Shown here: piece by piece, positions 51,113 through 59,543 of the stretch | Position numbering within the stretch: the first letter of the stretch is position 1 | Layout: each line of letters opens with the position of its first letter | DNA from: Pirellulimonas nuda | Lineage (GTDB): Bacteria > Planctomycetota > Planctomycetia > Pirellulales > Lacipirellulaceae | Length of the DNA: 64,000 bases | NCBI RefSeq assembly: GCF_007750855.1 | Contig: NZ_CP036291.1 | Coordinates: 2,232,001 to 2,296,000 of the forward strand | Direction: 5' to 3' | Position numbers and translations under genes: made by a program | The notes under the pieces: model-generated | Database searches by the model: none | What the model saw: only the letters and a program-made list of their open reading frames with translations | What the model was told of the DNA's origin: nothing

Positions 51113-51142
51113 TTGAAGTTAGGCGACTAGTTTCGTTGTAAT
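51113..51142 (+). promoter_or_regulatory. Candidate promoter of the DUF1559-to-glcF operon
   Basis: TTGAAG (51113-51118) and TGTAAT (51137-51142) are separated by 18 bp; the -10 matches the sigma-70 consensus at five of six bases. It ends 35 bp before the ATG at 51178 and lies just after the terminator. Confidence 0.45.
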
Positions 51143-51177
51143 CAACATCCGTCGCACGCGTCCCCTGAGGCAGAGTG

Positions 51178-52299
51178 ATGACACCTCGCCGCCATCTGCG
51201 CCCGACCACGGCCGCGCCACGCGGGTTCACACTCGTTGAATTGCTGGTCGTGATCGCCATCATCGGCATCTTGGTGGCGCTGCTGCTGCCGGCCGTGCAG
51301 GCCGCCCGCGAGGCGGCCCGCCGGGCGCAATGCCAGAGCAACCTCCGTAACGTGACTCTGGCGATCTTGAACTACGAGAGCGCTCGGTCTGACCTGCCGG
51401 TGGGGATGACGGTCCCGTCGATCACCGGCAGCGTTGGCAACGTGCTGGACTTCACCAGCACGTGGACCATCGACACGCTTCCGTACATGGAGAGCCAACC
51501 GCTCTACGACGCGTTCGACCTGACGCTCCCCGTCAGAGACGCCAAGAACTTTGATGAACGCGGCGCGGAGCTTCCGGTGATGCTCTGCCCGACCGACCAA
51601 CGCAACACAACACGCTTTCAAGGACCGACCGCGGGGCTGCGTCAGAACTGGGCGCGTGGAAACTACGCCGCGAACGTCGGCGCCATGGCCACGGCGAACA
51701 TCCGCTTGGGCCCCAGCATCTCCGGGGCCGTGCAACCGGGGATGACCGACGGCAAGAGCCCCGCGTGGCGTGGGACATTGAACTCTCCCTACTGGCCCGC
51801 AACGGTCCGCGGCGTGATGGGGCCCAACGCGTCGGTGAGGCTGGCCCAGATCACCGACGGCACCAGCAAGACCATGATGGTCACCGAGCTACGCGCCGGG
51901 TTTGATGAATCCGACCCGCGCGGCAGTTGGGCGCTTGGCCATGCCGGGGGCAACATGGTGTCTGGTCACGGCTCTGGTGGAGACGCCAACGGCCCGAACG
52001 TTTGCACGCCACGCTCGGACGACCTTCCTCAAAACATCGATTTTCAGTGTACGGCCAACGAGCAAGCCTTGGTCGCCGAGTGCATGACTTGCCACAACGA
52101 CCCGTACGGTTTTGCCCAAGCGTCGCCGAGGAGCGCCCACATTGGCGGCGTGTTTGTGGGCTACGTTGACGGCAGCGTCTCTTTCATCTCCGACGACATT
52201 GAAACCAGCGGCCAGTACGCCCCGTGCTGCAAGGCGTGGGACTACTTGATTATGAGCGCCGACGACGGTTTTGTGCCGGACGTTCGTACGCGGCCGTAG
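51178..52299 (+). CDS. DUF1559 pseudopilin-like protein
   Basis: A 373-residue protein with the type IV prepilin-like N-terminus [20 protein letters not shown] (about 17-36), cut by prepilin peptidase after Gly. [19 protein letters not shown] continues the helix, and the C-terminal YVDGSVSFISDD matches the DUF1559 ending, a family hugely expanded in planctomycetes. The body is a beta-rich extracellular domain with several Cys (CMTCHNDPYG). The ATG at 51178 is preferred over the adjacent GTG. First gene of the plus-strand operon, 30 bp before a lipoprotein gene. The exact role is unknown; a surface fibre or capture component for the downstream muropeptide enzymes is conceivable. Confidence 0.92.
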   Translation: MTPRRHLRPTTAAPRGFTLVELLVVIAIIGILVALLLPAVQAAREAARRAQCQSNLRNVTLAILNYESARSDLPVGMTVPSITGSVGNVLDFTSTWTIDTLPYMESQPLYDAFDLTLPVRDAKNFDERGAELPVMLCPTDQRNTTRFQGPTAGLRQNWARGNYAANVGAMATANIRLGPSISGAVQPGMTDGKSPAWRGTLNSPYWPATVRGVMGPNASVRLAQITDGTSKTMMVTELRAGFDESDPRGSWALGHAGGNMVSGHGSGGDANGPNVCTPRSDDLPQNIDFQCTANEQALVAECMTCHNDPYGFAQASPRSAHIGGVFVGYVDGSVSFISDDIETSGQYAPCCKAWDYLIMSADDGFVPDVRTRP

Positions 52300-52329
52300 T
52301 ATTAAACCCCCCCTCAGGACCCTCTGGCC

Positions 52330-52764
52330 TTGTTCAACCATCCAGCATCGCGCGCCTCGAGGATTTCTAGCTTGTTGGGGCTGGGGTTCGCGGTCTGCGG
52401 ATGCGTCGGGTGCGGCAGCGACATGGCGCCTGTGGCCGGGCGGGTCGAGTTCAGCGATGGGTCGCCGGTCCGTGGTGGGATCCGCGTGATCCGCTTCGAG
52501 CCGGACGACGACTCGCCGGCCGAAGTACGTAAGGCCGGCTCCGGCGACATCGCCGAGGACGGATCGTTCGTGATTACCACGAAGAAGCCTGGGGACGGCG
52601 TGTATCGCGGGAAGTACGTCGTGACCTTCACCGTGATTAGCGATCGAGAGAGCGCTAAGTCTTTGATTCCAAGCCAGTACACGACCTACGTCGACTCCCC
52701 TTTCGAGGTCACGGTTGATCGGGGGAAAAGCGACTATCTATTTAAATTGGAGAAGCCAAAGTGA
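52330..52764 (+). CDS. Small lipoprotein with carboxypeptidase-regulatory-like fold
   Basis: 144 residues. Signal with lipobox-like ending ([16 protein letters not shown]), then a single beta-sandwich domain ([37 protein letters not shown]) as in small planctomycete lipoproteins found beside DUF1559 genes. The start used is a TTG at 52330. Its stop overlaps the next DUF1559 start (GTGA). Probably envelope-anchored and functioning with the flanking DUF1559 proteins; no enzymatic motif. Confidence 0.8.
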   Translation: MFNHPASRASRISSLLGLGFAVCGCVGCGSDMAPVAGRVEFSDGSPVRGGIRVIRFEPDDDSPAEVRKAGSGDIAEDGSFVITTKKPGDGVYRGKYVVTFTVISDRESAKSLIPSQYTTYVDSPFEVTVDRGKSDYLFKLEKPK

Positions 52765-53870
52765 GCCATCGCCAATACACAGAAGCCCGCGCGGCGTCGC
52801 CCCGGCCATCCGCGTTTACTCTGGTCGAGTTGCTGGTGGTGATCGCCATCATCGGGATCTTGGTGGCGCTGCTGCTGCCGGCCGTTCAATCGGCGCGCGA
52901 GGCGGCCCGCCGGACCCAGTGCCGCAATCAACTCAAGCAGATCGCGTTGGCGAGCCTGCTGCACATGGACACGCACAAGTTCCTGCCGAGCGGCGGGTGG
53001 GGTCAGTGGTACCCGGCAGACGCCAATCAAGGCTACGGCAAGAACCAACCCGGCAGTTGGTGCTTCAGCGTGCTTGCGTACTTGGAGGAGGGGAACCTCG
53101 CCGCGCTTGGCCAGGGGGCTACTGGGGCTGTGTTTAAGCAGTTGTCTATCCAGATGCACAGCACGCCGGTGCAGGTGTTTAACTGCCCGTCGCGTCGCCC
53201 GGCCCGCGCCTACCCCGCGAACTGGGGCGCCATCCGCGAACAGCCGTGGGTAGCGCAAATTCAGAACGTCCCCAAGAGCGACTACGCGGCCAACAGCGGC
53301 GACTCGTTGCACCACGCGTCGAGCAGCATCGGCGCTGCGTTCTGGGCCCCCGCTAGCTACGCCTCGCTCAACTCGTCGTCGCCCCAGTGGACCAATACCA
53401 ACAACCCCGATTTCCCCGGCAGCACCTACTACCAGACGGGCGTCATCCACTACCGCAGCCAGGTGAGCGACCGGCAGATCAGCGACGGGCTCAGCAAGAC
53501 CTACCTGATCGGGGAGAAATACCTCTCGACCGATTTGTACGACGACGTCAACAACGGTCCGGCCACTGAGCAGTACGGCGATAACCAATCCGCGTTCGTC
53601 GGCTTCGAGTGGGACAACCACCGCGTGGCCTGGGCGCCGGACGTCCCCGTGAGCCGAAGCGCCGACGTCTACCAGCCCCAGCAGGACCGCCCCGGGGGCG
53701 GCGAATCGAACATCTACGCGTTCGGGAGCGCGCACTCCGGCGCCATGAACATGGCGTTCTGCGACGGTTCGGTGCAGACGCTCGACTACGACGTCGACGC
53801 CAATGTGCATCGCTCTCAGGCGGTCCGGTCCGACGATCGCTTCCGCCCCGTGCGGGCCACGCGTCCTTAG
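52761..53870 (+). CDS. DUF1559 pseudopilin-like protein, second copy
   Basis: A 369-residue paralogue of the protein at 51178, with N-terminal [20 protein letters not shown] and [18 protein letters not shown]. The C-terminus [20 protein letters not shown] is the typical His-x9-Asp-Gly signature of DUF1559. Starts at a GTG overlapping the lipoprotein stop by 4 bp. The first 60 residues are nearly the same as in the paralogue, while the body differs. It ends 4 bp before the next candidate start (53875), so the pseudopilin pair and the muropeptide enzymes seem to share one transcript. Confidence 0.92.
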   Translation: MSHRQYTEARAASPRPSAFTLVELLVVIAIIGILVALLLPAVQSAREAARRTQCRNQLKQIALASLLHMDTHKFLPSGGWGQWYPADANQGYGKNQPGSWCFSVLAYLEEGNLAALGQGATGAVFKQLSIQMHSTPVQVFNCPSRRPARAYPANWGAIREQPWVAQIQNVPKSDYAANSGDSLHHASSSIGAAFWAPASYASLNSSSPQWTNTNNPDFPGSTYYQTGVIHYRSQVSDRQISDGLSKTYLIGEKYLSTDLYDDVNNGPATEQYGDNQSAFVGFEWDNHRVAWAPDVPVSRSADVYQPQQDRPGGGESNIYAFGSAHSGAMNMAFCDGSVQTLDYDVDANVHRSQAVRSDDRFRPVRATRP

Positions 53871-53874
53871 GCGT

Positions 53875-55461
53875 ATGCCGACTCCTCCCCTCAATCCGTC
53901 TACGGGCGTTATGCAGCAAAGTCGTCGAACCAGTTGTCTAGGGCTAGCTGCGTTGTACTTCGTCATGGGGATTGGCGGCCGTGCCAGTGGGCAAGCGCCC
54001 CCCGCCCCGCTACGCGAGTTCCGCGCCGCCTGGATCGCTACGGTCGCCAACATCGATTGGCCCTCTGCGCCGGGCCTTTCGGCACAGGAGCAGCAGAAGG
54101 AACTCGTTGCGCTGCTGGACAAAGCGGCCGAGCTGAACCTCAACGCCATCGTGCTGCAGGTGCGGCCGGCGTGCGACGCTATGTACGCCAGCAAGCTAGA
54201 GCCGTGGTCGGAGTTTTTGACCGGCGCGATGGGGCGCCCCCCTACCCCGCGGTACGACCCGCTAGAGTTTGCGGTCCGCGAGGCGCACGCGCGGGGGCTG
54301 CAACTGCACGCGTGGTTCAACCCGTACCGGGCGCTTCACTCGTCGTCCAAGGGCCCGGTGAGCGACGACCACGTCAGCCGCAAGCACCCCGGCATGGTGC
54401 GTGAGTACGGCGGGCAGATGTGGCTTGATCCGGGGGACAACGCAGCGATCGACCACTCCCTACGCGTGATCCGCGACGTGGTGAAGCGTTACGATATCGA
54501 CGGCGTCCACCTGGACGACTACTTCTACCCGTATCCCGTAGATGAGGGGAGCGCGAAGAAGCCGTTTCCCGACGACGCGTCGTGGGCCACATACCTCGAC
54601 TCGCTCGACGGCCAGAAGCCGCTCAGCCGCGACGACTGGCGGCGGGACAACGTGAACCGCTTCATCCACCGCCTGTCCGAAGAGGTGAAGGCCGAGAAGC
54701 CGTGGGTGCAGTTCGGCGTCAGCCCGTTCGGCATCTGGCGCCCCGGCTACCCAGAAACGATCCGCGGCTTCGACCCCTACGAGGCGCTCTACGCCGACGC
54801 GAAGCTGTGGTTCCAAGAGGGCTGGGTCGACTACCTGACGCCGCAGCTCTACTGGATGATCGATCCGCCTGCACAGAGCTACCCGGTGCTGATGAACTGG
54901 TGGATCGAGCAGAACGAGATGGGCCGCCACCTGTGGCCCGGCTTGTACACTTCGAAGGTTCGCGACAGCGGCGGCTGGCCCGCGGCTGAGATCGTGAACC
55001 AGGTGAAGCTCACCCAACAGTCCGCGGGCGCCCAGGGGAACGTGCACTTCAGCATGAAGGCGCTTGCTGGCGACCGAGGCGGGGTCGCAACGGCGCTCAA
55101 GCAGGGGCCGTACGCTCAGCCGGCGCTCGTGCCGGCCTCGCCGTGGCTGGCCGAGGGCCCTGCCCCCGCGTTGCCCAGCGTTGCGGTGAAGCGGGGACGC
55201 GGCGGTGCGGCCGTCAGTTGGCGCCCGGCCGGCCGAGGCGGCGTGGCCGCCTGGGTGGTGCAGACTCACAGCCGTGGCGTTTGGGAGACCCAGGTCCTCC
55301 CCGCCGACCAGAAGGAGCTGAAGATCGACTCGGCCGTGGGAGTGCAGCGGGTCGCGGTCTCTGCGGTCGACCGGCTCGGACGGCAGGGCCCCACGGCGAT
55401 CGCCGAAGTAACCTCCGCCGCGCCAGCAGGGGCCGATCGTGCCGGACGCGCTCGCGAATGA
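53875..55461 (+). CDS. GHL10/DUF187 glycoside hydrolase (DigH-like), exported
   Basis: A 528-residue secreted TIM-barrel hydrolase of the GHL10 family. EFRAAWIATVANIDWPS opens the domain; LNAIVLQVRPACDAMY, LQLHAWFNPYRA, IDGVHLDDYFYPYP (acidic catalytic region) and VDYLTPQLYWM are characteristic. E. coli DigH (YddW), in the same family, cuts glycan strands stripped of stem peptides, which would fit behind the amidase at 45076. An FN3-like C-terminal domain occupies about 420-528. Two starts are possible: 53875, 4 bp after the DUF1559 stop, or 53911, which opens the signal peptide more directly. Its end overlaps ampG by 23 bp. Confidence 0.87.
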   Translation: MPTPPLNPSTGVMQQSRRTSCLGLAALYFVMGIGGRASGQAPPAPLREFRAAWIATVANIDWPSAPGLSAQEQQKELVALLDKAAELNLNAIVLQVRPACDAMYASKLEPWSEFLTGAMGRPPTPRYDPLEFAVREAHARGLQLHAWFNPYRALHSSSKGPVSDDHVSRKHPGMVREYGGQMWLDPGDNAAIDHSLRVIRDVVKRYDIDGVHLDDYFYPYPVDEGSAKKPFPDDASWATYLDSLDGQKPLSRDDWRRDNVNRFIHRLSEEVKAEKPWVQFGVSPFGIWRPGYPETIRGFDPYEALYADAKLWFQEGWVDYLTPQLYWMIDPPAQSYPVLMNWWIEQNEMGRHLWPGLYTSKVRDSGGWPAAEIVNQVKLTQQSAGAQGNVHFSMKALAGDRGGVATALKQGPYAQPALVPASPWLAEGPAPALPSVAVKRGRGGAAVSWRPAGRGGVAAWVVQTHSRGVWETQVLPADQKELKIDSAVGVQRVAVSAVDRLGRQGPTAIAEVTSAAPAGADRAGRARE

Positions 55462-56776
55462 ACCGACCAGCAGCGTAGCGCCGCAGGGCGCTGCGCCACC
55501 GGCGGCGCCCTACCGCCCCAGCCGCGCGGCGTGGGGCTGGGTGCCCAGCCTGTACTTTGCGCAGGGTCTCCCCTACGCGATCGCCATGACGCTGGCCGGC
55601 GACATGTACGTCCTGCTCGACGTGCCTATCGACAGCATGGCGTTCTACACGGGGCTGCTCGGGATGCCCTGGGTGCTCAAGCCGCTCTGGAGCCCGCTGG
55701 TCGACGTGCTCGGGACGCAGCGCCGTTGGATCTTGGCGACCCAGGCCGCGATCGTGTTGGGGCTAGCGGGGGTAGCGGCGCTGACGCCGACCGCCGGGTT
55801 CTTCTTTGCGACCCTCTGCTTCTTCTGGATGATCGCCATCAGTTCGGCCACGCACGACATCGCGGCCGACGGGTTCTACATGGTGGGGCTCTCCGACCGA
55901 GATCAGGCGTGGTACGTCGGCATCCGGAGCACGTTCTACCGTGCAGCGATGTTCTTCGTCTCTGCATTCCTGTTGGCGATGGCGGGAGAACTGTCCGACA
56001 TTATGCCCCCGCAGCAGGCGTGGGCCTGGACCTTCACGGCGGCAGCCGTGCTGTTCTTTCTGCTCAACGTGTACCACTGTTTCGCCCTGCCCAAGCGGGC
56101 CGCCCCGCGCCGAGAGCAGTCCTCCGACCTGCGTTCGCTGTACGCCCAGATGGTGGAGTCGTTCGTGTCGTTCTTCCGCAAACCGGGGATCGGCATCGGG
56201 CTGGCGTACCTGCTGCTCTACCGCTTCGCGGAGTCGCAGCTCGCGAAGATCGCTAAGCCGTTCATGTTCGCTCCCCGAGAAGAGGGGGGCCTGGCGCTCA
56301 CCGAGCAGAGCGTCGCCGTGCTGTACGGCACGTTCGGCATAGCCCTGCTGACGCTCGGCGGCATCCTCGGCGGGTTCGCCGTCGCGAAGTACGGGCTCCG
56401 GCGCTGGCTGCTGCCGATGGCGCTGGCGCTCAATGTGCCAAACATCCTGTACGTGCTGCTGGCCCTGGCGCAGCCGACCAACAGCCTGGTGATCGGCCTG
56501 GCGATCGGCGTTGAGCAGTTCGGCTACGGGTTCGGCTTTGCCGCCTACATGCTCTACATGCTCCGGCTGTCGCGCGGCGAGCACCAAACGGCCCACTACG
56601 CCCTTTGCACGGGGCTGATGGCCTTGGGGGCGATGCTCCCCAGCATGATCGCCGGCAAACTTCAGATGCAACTGGGCTATCTTGGGTTCTTTGTGTGGGT
56701 CGTGGCGGCGACGATCCCCAGCCTGGCGGTTACGCTGTTCACTCCGGTCGACGACGACCCCGTCGAGCCGGCCTGA
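55439..56776 (+). CDS. ampG: AmpG-like muropeptide permease (MFS)
   Basis: A 445-residue inner-membrane protein with about 12 helices. SLYFAQGLPYAIAMTL, GLLGMPWVLKPLWSPLVD, SSATHDIAADGF and the second-half FGYGFGFAAYMLYM are strongly AmpG/acetyl-CoA-transporter-like. AmpG imports GlcNAc-anhydroMurNAc with or without peptide, driven by protons. It starts at a GTG inside the end of the GHL10 gene and is followed 8 bp later by nagZ, the enzyme that acts on AmpG cargo. With anmK in the same window, an anhydro-muropeptide route is well supported. Confidence 0.9.
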   Translation: MPDALANEPTSSVAPQGAAPPAAPYRPSRAAWGWVPSLYFAQGLPYAIAMTLAGDMYVLLDVPIDSMAFYTGLLGMPWVLKPLWSPLVDVLGTQRRWILATQAAIVLGLAGVAALTPTAGFFFATLCFFWMIAISSATHDIAADGFYMVGLSDRDQAWYVGIRSTFYRAAMFFVSAFLLAMAGELSDIMPPQQAWAWTFTAAAVLFFLLNVYHCFALPKRAAPRREQSSDLRSLYAQMVESFVSFFRKPGIGIGLAYLLLYRFAESQLAKIAKPFMFAPREEGGLALTEQSVAVLYGTFGIALLTLGGILGGFAVAKYGLRRWLLPMALALNVPNILYVLLALAQPTNSLVIGLAIGVEQFGYGFGFAAYMLYMLRLSRGEHQTAHYALCTGLMALGAMLPSMIAGKLQMQLGYLGFFVWVVAATIPSLAVTLFTPVDDDPVEPA

Positions 56777-56784
56777 GACGAAGC

Positions 56785-58380
56785 ATGAGCCACACCAAGA
56801 CGATGACGCCCGACCTTGCGCCCCCTACTGCGCTGCGAGACAAGCTCGCCCAGCTTGTGTTCGTCCGCATCGGCTCGAACCTGCCCCCTGTCCGGCGGGT
56901 CAACGAAGACGAGTCGCGCATCGCAGGGCTGCTGAGCGAGTGCCCCATCGGCGGGCTGCTGTTGTTCAATGGCCCGTGGCCGGAGGTTCGCGACACCCTG
57001 GCCCGGCTGCAGCAGACGAGCCGCTGGCCGCTGCTGGTGGCCTCCGACCTGGAACGGGGCGCCGGGCAGCAACTGCACGGGCTCACGGTCTTTCCACATG
57101 CCAGGGCGTTCGCGGAACTGGGCGAGGGCGCCGCGCAAGCGGTCGCCGAGGCCGCGACGCACACGGCCCGCGAGGCGCTGGCCGCGGGAGTTCACGCCCT
57201 GCTGGCGCCGGTGGCGGACGTCAACTCCAACCCGGCCAATCCGATCATCGCTACCCGCGCGCTGGCCGAGACCCCGGAGCTCGCTAGCCGGCTGGTGGAA
57301 GCGTACGTCCACGCCGCCAATGCTGCGGGCGTGATGTGCTGTGCGAAACACTTCCCGGGGCACGGCGACACACAAGGAGACTCGCACGCCATGCTGCCGG
57401 TGGTCGACCGGCCGCTGGAGGCGCTCGAAGCGACCGAGCTCCCGCCGTTCCGCGCCGCGGTCGCGGCCGGGGCGCCGATGATCATGACGGCACACGTCTC
57501 ATACCCGGCCCTCGACCCCAGCGGCGCGCCGGCGACGGTGTCGCGGCCGATCCTGCAGGGTTTGCTCCGCGATCGGCTGGGCTTCGACGGCATCATCTGC
57601 AGCGACAGCCTGTTGATGGCCGGCGTCCGAGACCGCTACGCCACCGAAGGCGAGGCGGCCTGCGCCGCGGTGATCGCCGGCGTCGACCTGCTGCTGGACG
57701 TCGCCGACCCGTCGGCGGCAGTCGAAGCGATGGCGCGCAGCGTCGAGTCTGGCTCGCTTTCTGAAGCGCGTGTGAACGAGGCCTTCGAACGCGTCTGGCG
57801 GGCGAAGTCGAAGTACATGGCGCCGGCCAAACGCCCCTGCCCGTCGTCGGACAGCGGCGACGCCGCCGGCCTTGCGCTGCGTGTCGCGAGCGGCGCGGTG
57901 CGTTGCTGGCCGCAGGAGCACGGGGGCCCGCTGCTGTGCTTGAGGGACCAACCCGTGACGGTCTGCCTGCTCAAGACGAGTCAGTTGGCGACCGACCCTC
58001 CCGAGCAGCCGCTGGCGGCCGCGCTGCGAGAGCGGCTGTCCGACGTCCGCTACTTCGAACTCGGCCCAGACGCCAGCGATGAGGACTACGCCCGGGCGCT
58101 GGCCTCGGCCGCGTCGACGCCGCAGCGGCTGGCGGCCATGATCGTCAAGCCGTCGGCCTGGCACGCGTTTGGGCTGCCGAAGCGCCACGCCGACCACGTC
58201 CACGCCATGATCGAGTTGGGCGACGCCGCGGTCGCGTCGCTGGGGGTTCCCACCGCGCTCGATCAGTTTTCCAATGCCCTCTGGCGGCTCTGTACGTACA
58301 GCGACACGCCGGTTTCCCAGCAGGCGCTCGCCGAGCACCTGCGTCCAGTCGAGGCGCTGGAGGCGCTCCCGGGATGTTGA
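56785..58380 (+). CDS. nagZ: Beta-N-acetylglucosaminidase NagZ (GH3), cytoplasmic, with extra C-terminal domain
   Basis: A 531-residue GH3 enzyme that removes GlcNAc from GlcNAc-MurNAc (anhydro) units. KHFPGHGDTQGDSH (about 188-201) is the His/Asp acid-base loop unique to NagZ-type GH3 members. The nucleophile is Asp274 in CSDSLLMAG. The catalytic barrel ends near 345; about 185 further residues form a second domain, as in Bacillus-type two-domain NagZ, whereas E. coli NagZ (about 340) lacks it. No signal peptide, unlike the secreted Bacillus enzyme, so it should act on imported substrate. Starts 8 bp after ampG and overlaps the AmiE-like gene by 7 bp. Confidence 0.92.
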   Translation: MSHTKTMTPDLAPPTALRDKLAQLVFVRIGSNLPPVRRVNEDESRIAGLLSECPIGGLLLFNGPWPEVRDTLARLQQTSRWPLLVASDLERGAGQQLHGLTVFPHARAFAELGEGAAQAVAEAATHTAREALAAGVHALLAPVADVNSNPANPIIATRALAETPELASRLVEAYVHAANAAGVMCCAKHFPGHGDTQGDSHAMLPVVDRPLEALEATELPPFRAAVAAGAPMIMTAHVSYPALDPSGAPATVSRPILQGLLRDRLGFDGIICSDSLLMAGVRDRYATEGEAACAAVIAGVDLLLDVADPSAAVEAMARSVESGSLSEARVNEAFERVWRAKSKYMAPAKRPCPSSDSGDAAGLALRVASGAVRCWPQEHGGPLLCLRDQPVTVCLLKTSQLATDPPEQPLAAALRERLSDVRYFELGPDASDEDYARALASAASTPQRLAAMIVKPSAWHAFGLPKRHADHVHAMIELGDAAVASLGVPTALDQFSNALWRLCTYSDTPVSQQALAEHLRPVEALEALPGC

Positions 58381-59543
58381 ACCACCGCAAGAGTATGTGT
58401 CTTGTCGTCGCAACGCTGGCGGCCGTTTGGGCCCTGCCCGCCCCCGCCGCGTCGCCCCCCGAGCAGCTCGGGGTGAGCAGCCGTCAGCTCGGCTACGTCG
58501 ACCCGCTGCTGGAGCAGGCGTACAACGACGGCCAGTTCTGCGGATGCGTGCTGCTGGCCGGTAGACGCGATGGCGTCTTCTTGGAACGTGTCGTCGGAGA
58601 CCGCCAGGTTGAGCCGGTGCGCAAGCCGATGGAGATCGATTCGGTGTTCGACCTGGCATCGTTGACCAAGCCGGTCGCCACGGCGACCAGCGTCATGCTG
58701 TTGGTCGAGCGCGGGCAGGTCCGGCTCTCCGACCCTGTCAGCCAATACCTAGTGGAGCTCGACCGCGACGCCACCCGCGACGTCACGATCGACCAGTTGC
58801 TGACCCACGCGGCCGGCTTCGTGCCCGACAACTCCATCCGCGACTACCAGGACGGCCCCGCCGAGGCCTGGCGCCGGCTGCTGGCCCTCGACCCTCAAAA
58901 GCCCCCCGGGCATGTATTCCAGTACTCCGACGTCAACTTCGAGCTGCTCGGCAAGTTGGTGGAACGCGTTGATGGTCGGCCGTTGGAGCGCTTCGTCGCC
59001 GACGAGTTGTTTGAGCCGCTAGGGATGAACGACACGATGTTTCTGCCGACCGAGCCGCTGCAGCGCCGGGCCGTGGCGACCGAGCAGCGCGACGGCGAGT
59101 GGCTGGTCGGCGAGGTGCACGACCCACGTGCGGCGCTGCTGGGGGGCGTGGCGGGTCACGCGGGGCTCTTCAGCACCGCCGCCGATCTGGCTCGCTACGC
59201 GCAGATGATGCTGGGCGAGGGGAGCGTTGAGAACGTGCGTGTGCTCTCGCCACTTACCGTGCGAGAAATGATCCGCCCCCGGGTGGTGGCCGAAGCCCGG
59301 CGCGGAGCAGGGTGGGACGTCCGGAGCCCCTATTCTAAGAACCGGGGCGACCTGCTCAGCGACGCCGCCTTTGGCCATGGCGGGTTCACCGGCACGGTGC
59401 TGTGGATCGACCCGCAGCTCGACCTTTTCGTGGTCTTCTTGTCGAGCCGACTCCACCCAGACGGCGACGGCGTCGTGAACGACTTGGCGGGTCGGTTGGG
59501 AACGGTGGTGGCCGCAGCGATCGTCGAGCCGGCGGGCGAATGA
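58374..59543 (+). CDS. Serine hydrolase, AmiE/YbbE-like (class C beta-lactamase fold), exported
   Basis: A 389-residue protein with a signal peptide (MCLVVATLAAVWALPAPAA). DLASLTKPVAT contains SxxK (Ser96, Lys99), YSDVNFELLG the YxN-type element (Tyr-Ser-Asp), and GHGGFTGT the third box. Bacillus AmiE (YbbE), an exo-type N-acetylmuramoyl-L-alanine amidase with this fold, is encoded beside nagZ and murQ there; gene order here (nagZ then this gene) and the shared FDLAS-TK context support the same role. EstB-type esterase or beta-lactamase remain alternatives. It overlaps nagZ by 7 bp and the FAD oxidase gene by 4 bp. Confidence 0.85.
   Translation: MLNHRKSMCLVVATLAAVWALPAPAASPPEQLGVSSRQLGYVDPLLEQAYNDGQFCGCVLLAGRRDGVFLERVVGDRQVEPVRKPMEIDSVFDLASLTKPVATATSVMLLVERGQVRLSDPVSQYLVELDRDATRDVTIDQLLTHAAGFVPDNSIRDYQDGPAEAWRRLLALDPQKPPGHVFQYSDVNFELLGKLVERVDGRPLERFVADELFEPLGMNDTMFLPTEPLQRRAVATEQRDGEWLVGEVHDPRAALLGGVAGHAGLFSTAADLARYAQMMLGEGSVENVRVLSPLTVREMIRPRVVAEARRGAGWDVRSPYSKNRGDLLSDAAFGHGGFTGTVLWIDPQLDLFVVFLSSRLHPDGDGVVNDLAGRLGTVVAAAIVEPAGE

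Larger units (their letters stand above)
50857..51177 (+). other. 321-bp gap holding a terminator and the next operon's promoter
   Basis: No gene is seen. The left part contains a strong intrinsic terminator, the right part a sigma-70-like promoter candidate and a GAGG ribosome site for the DUF1559 gene. Together they mark the border between the PEP-CTERM unit and the plus-strand muropeptide operon. Confidence 0.6.

Noticed and set aside
52734..54320. 528-codon minus-strand frame opposite the DUF1559 and GHL10 genes
   Set aside because: Antisense shadow spanning the border of two real genes; no recognisable domain.
58374..59543. Antibiotic-resistance AmpC beta-lactamase
   Set aside because: The fold is shared, but the nagZ neighbourhood and operon overlap favour the AmiE/YbbE-type amidase role.
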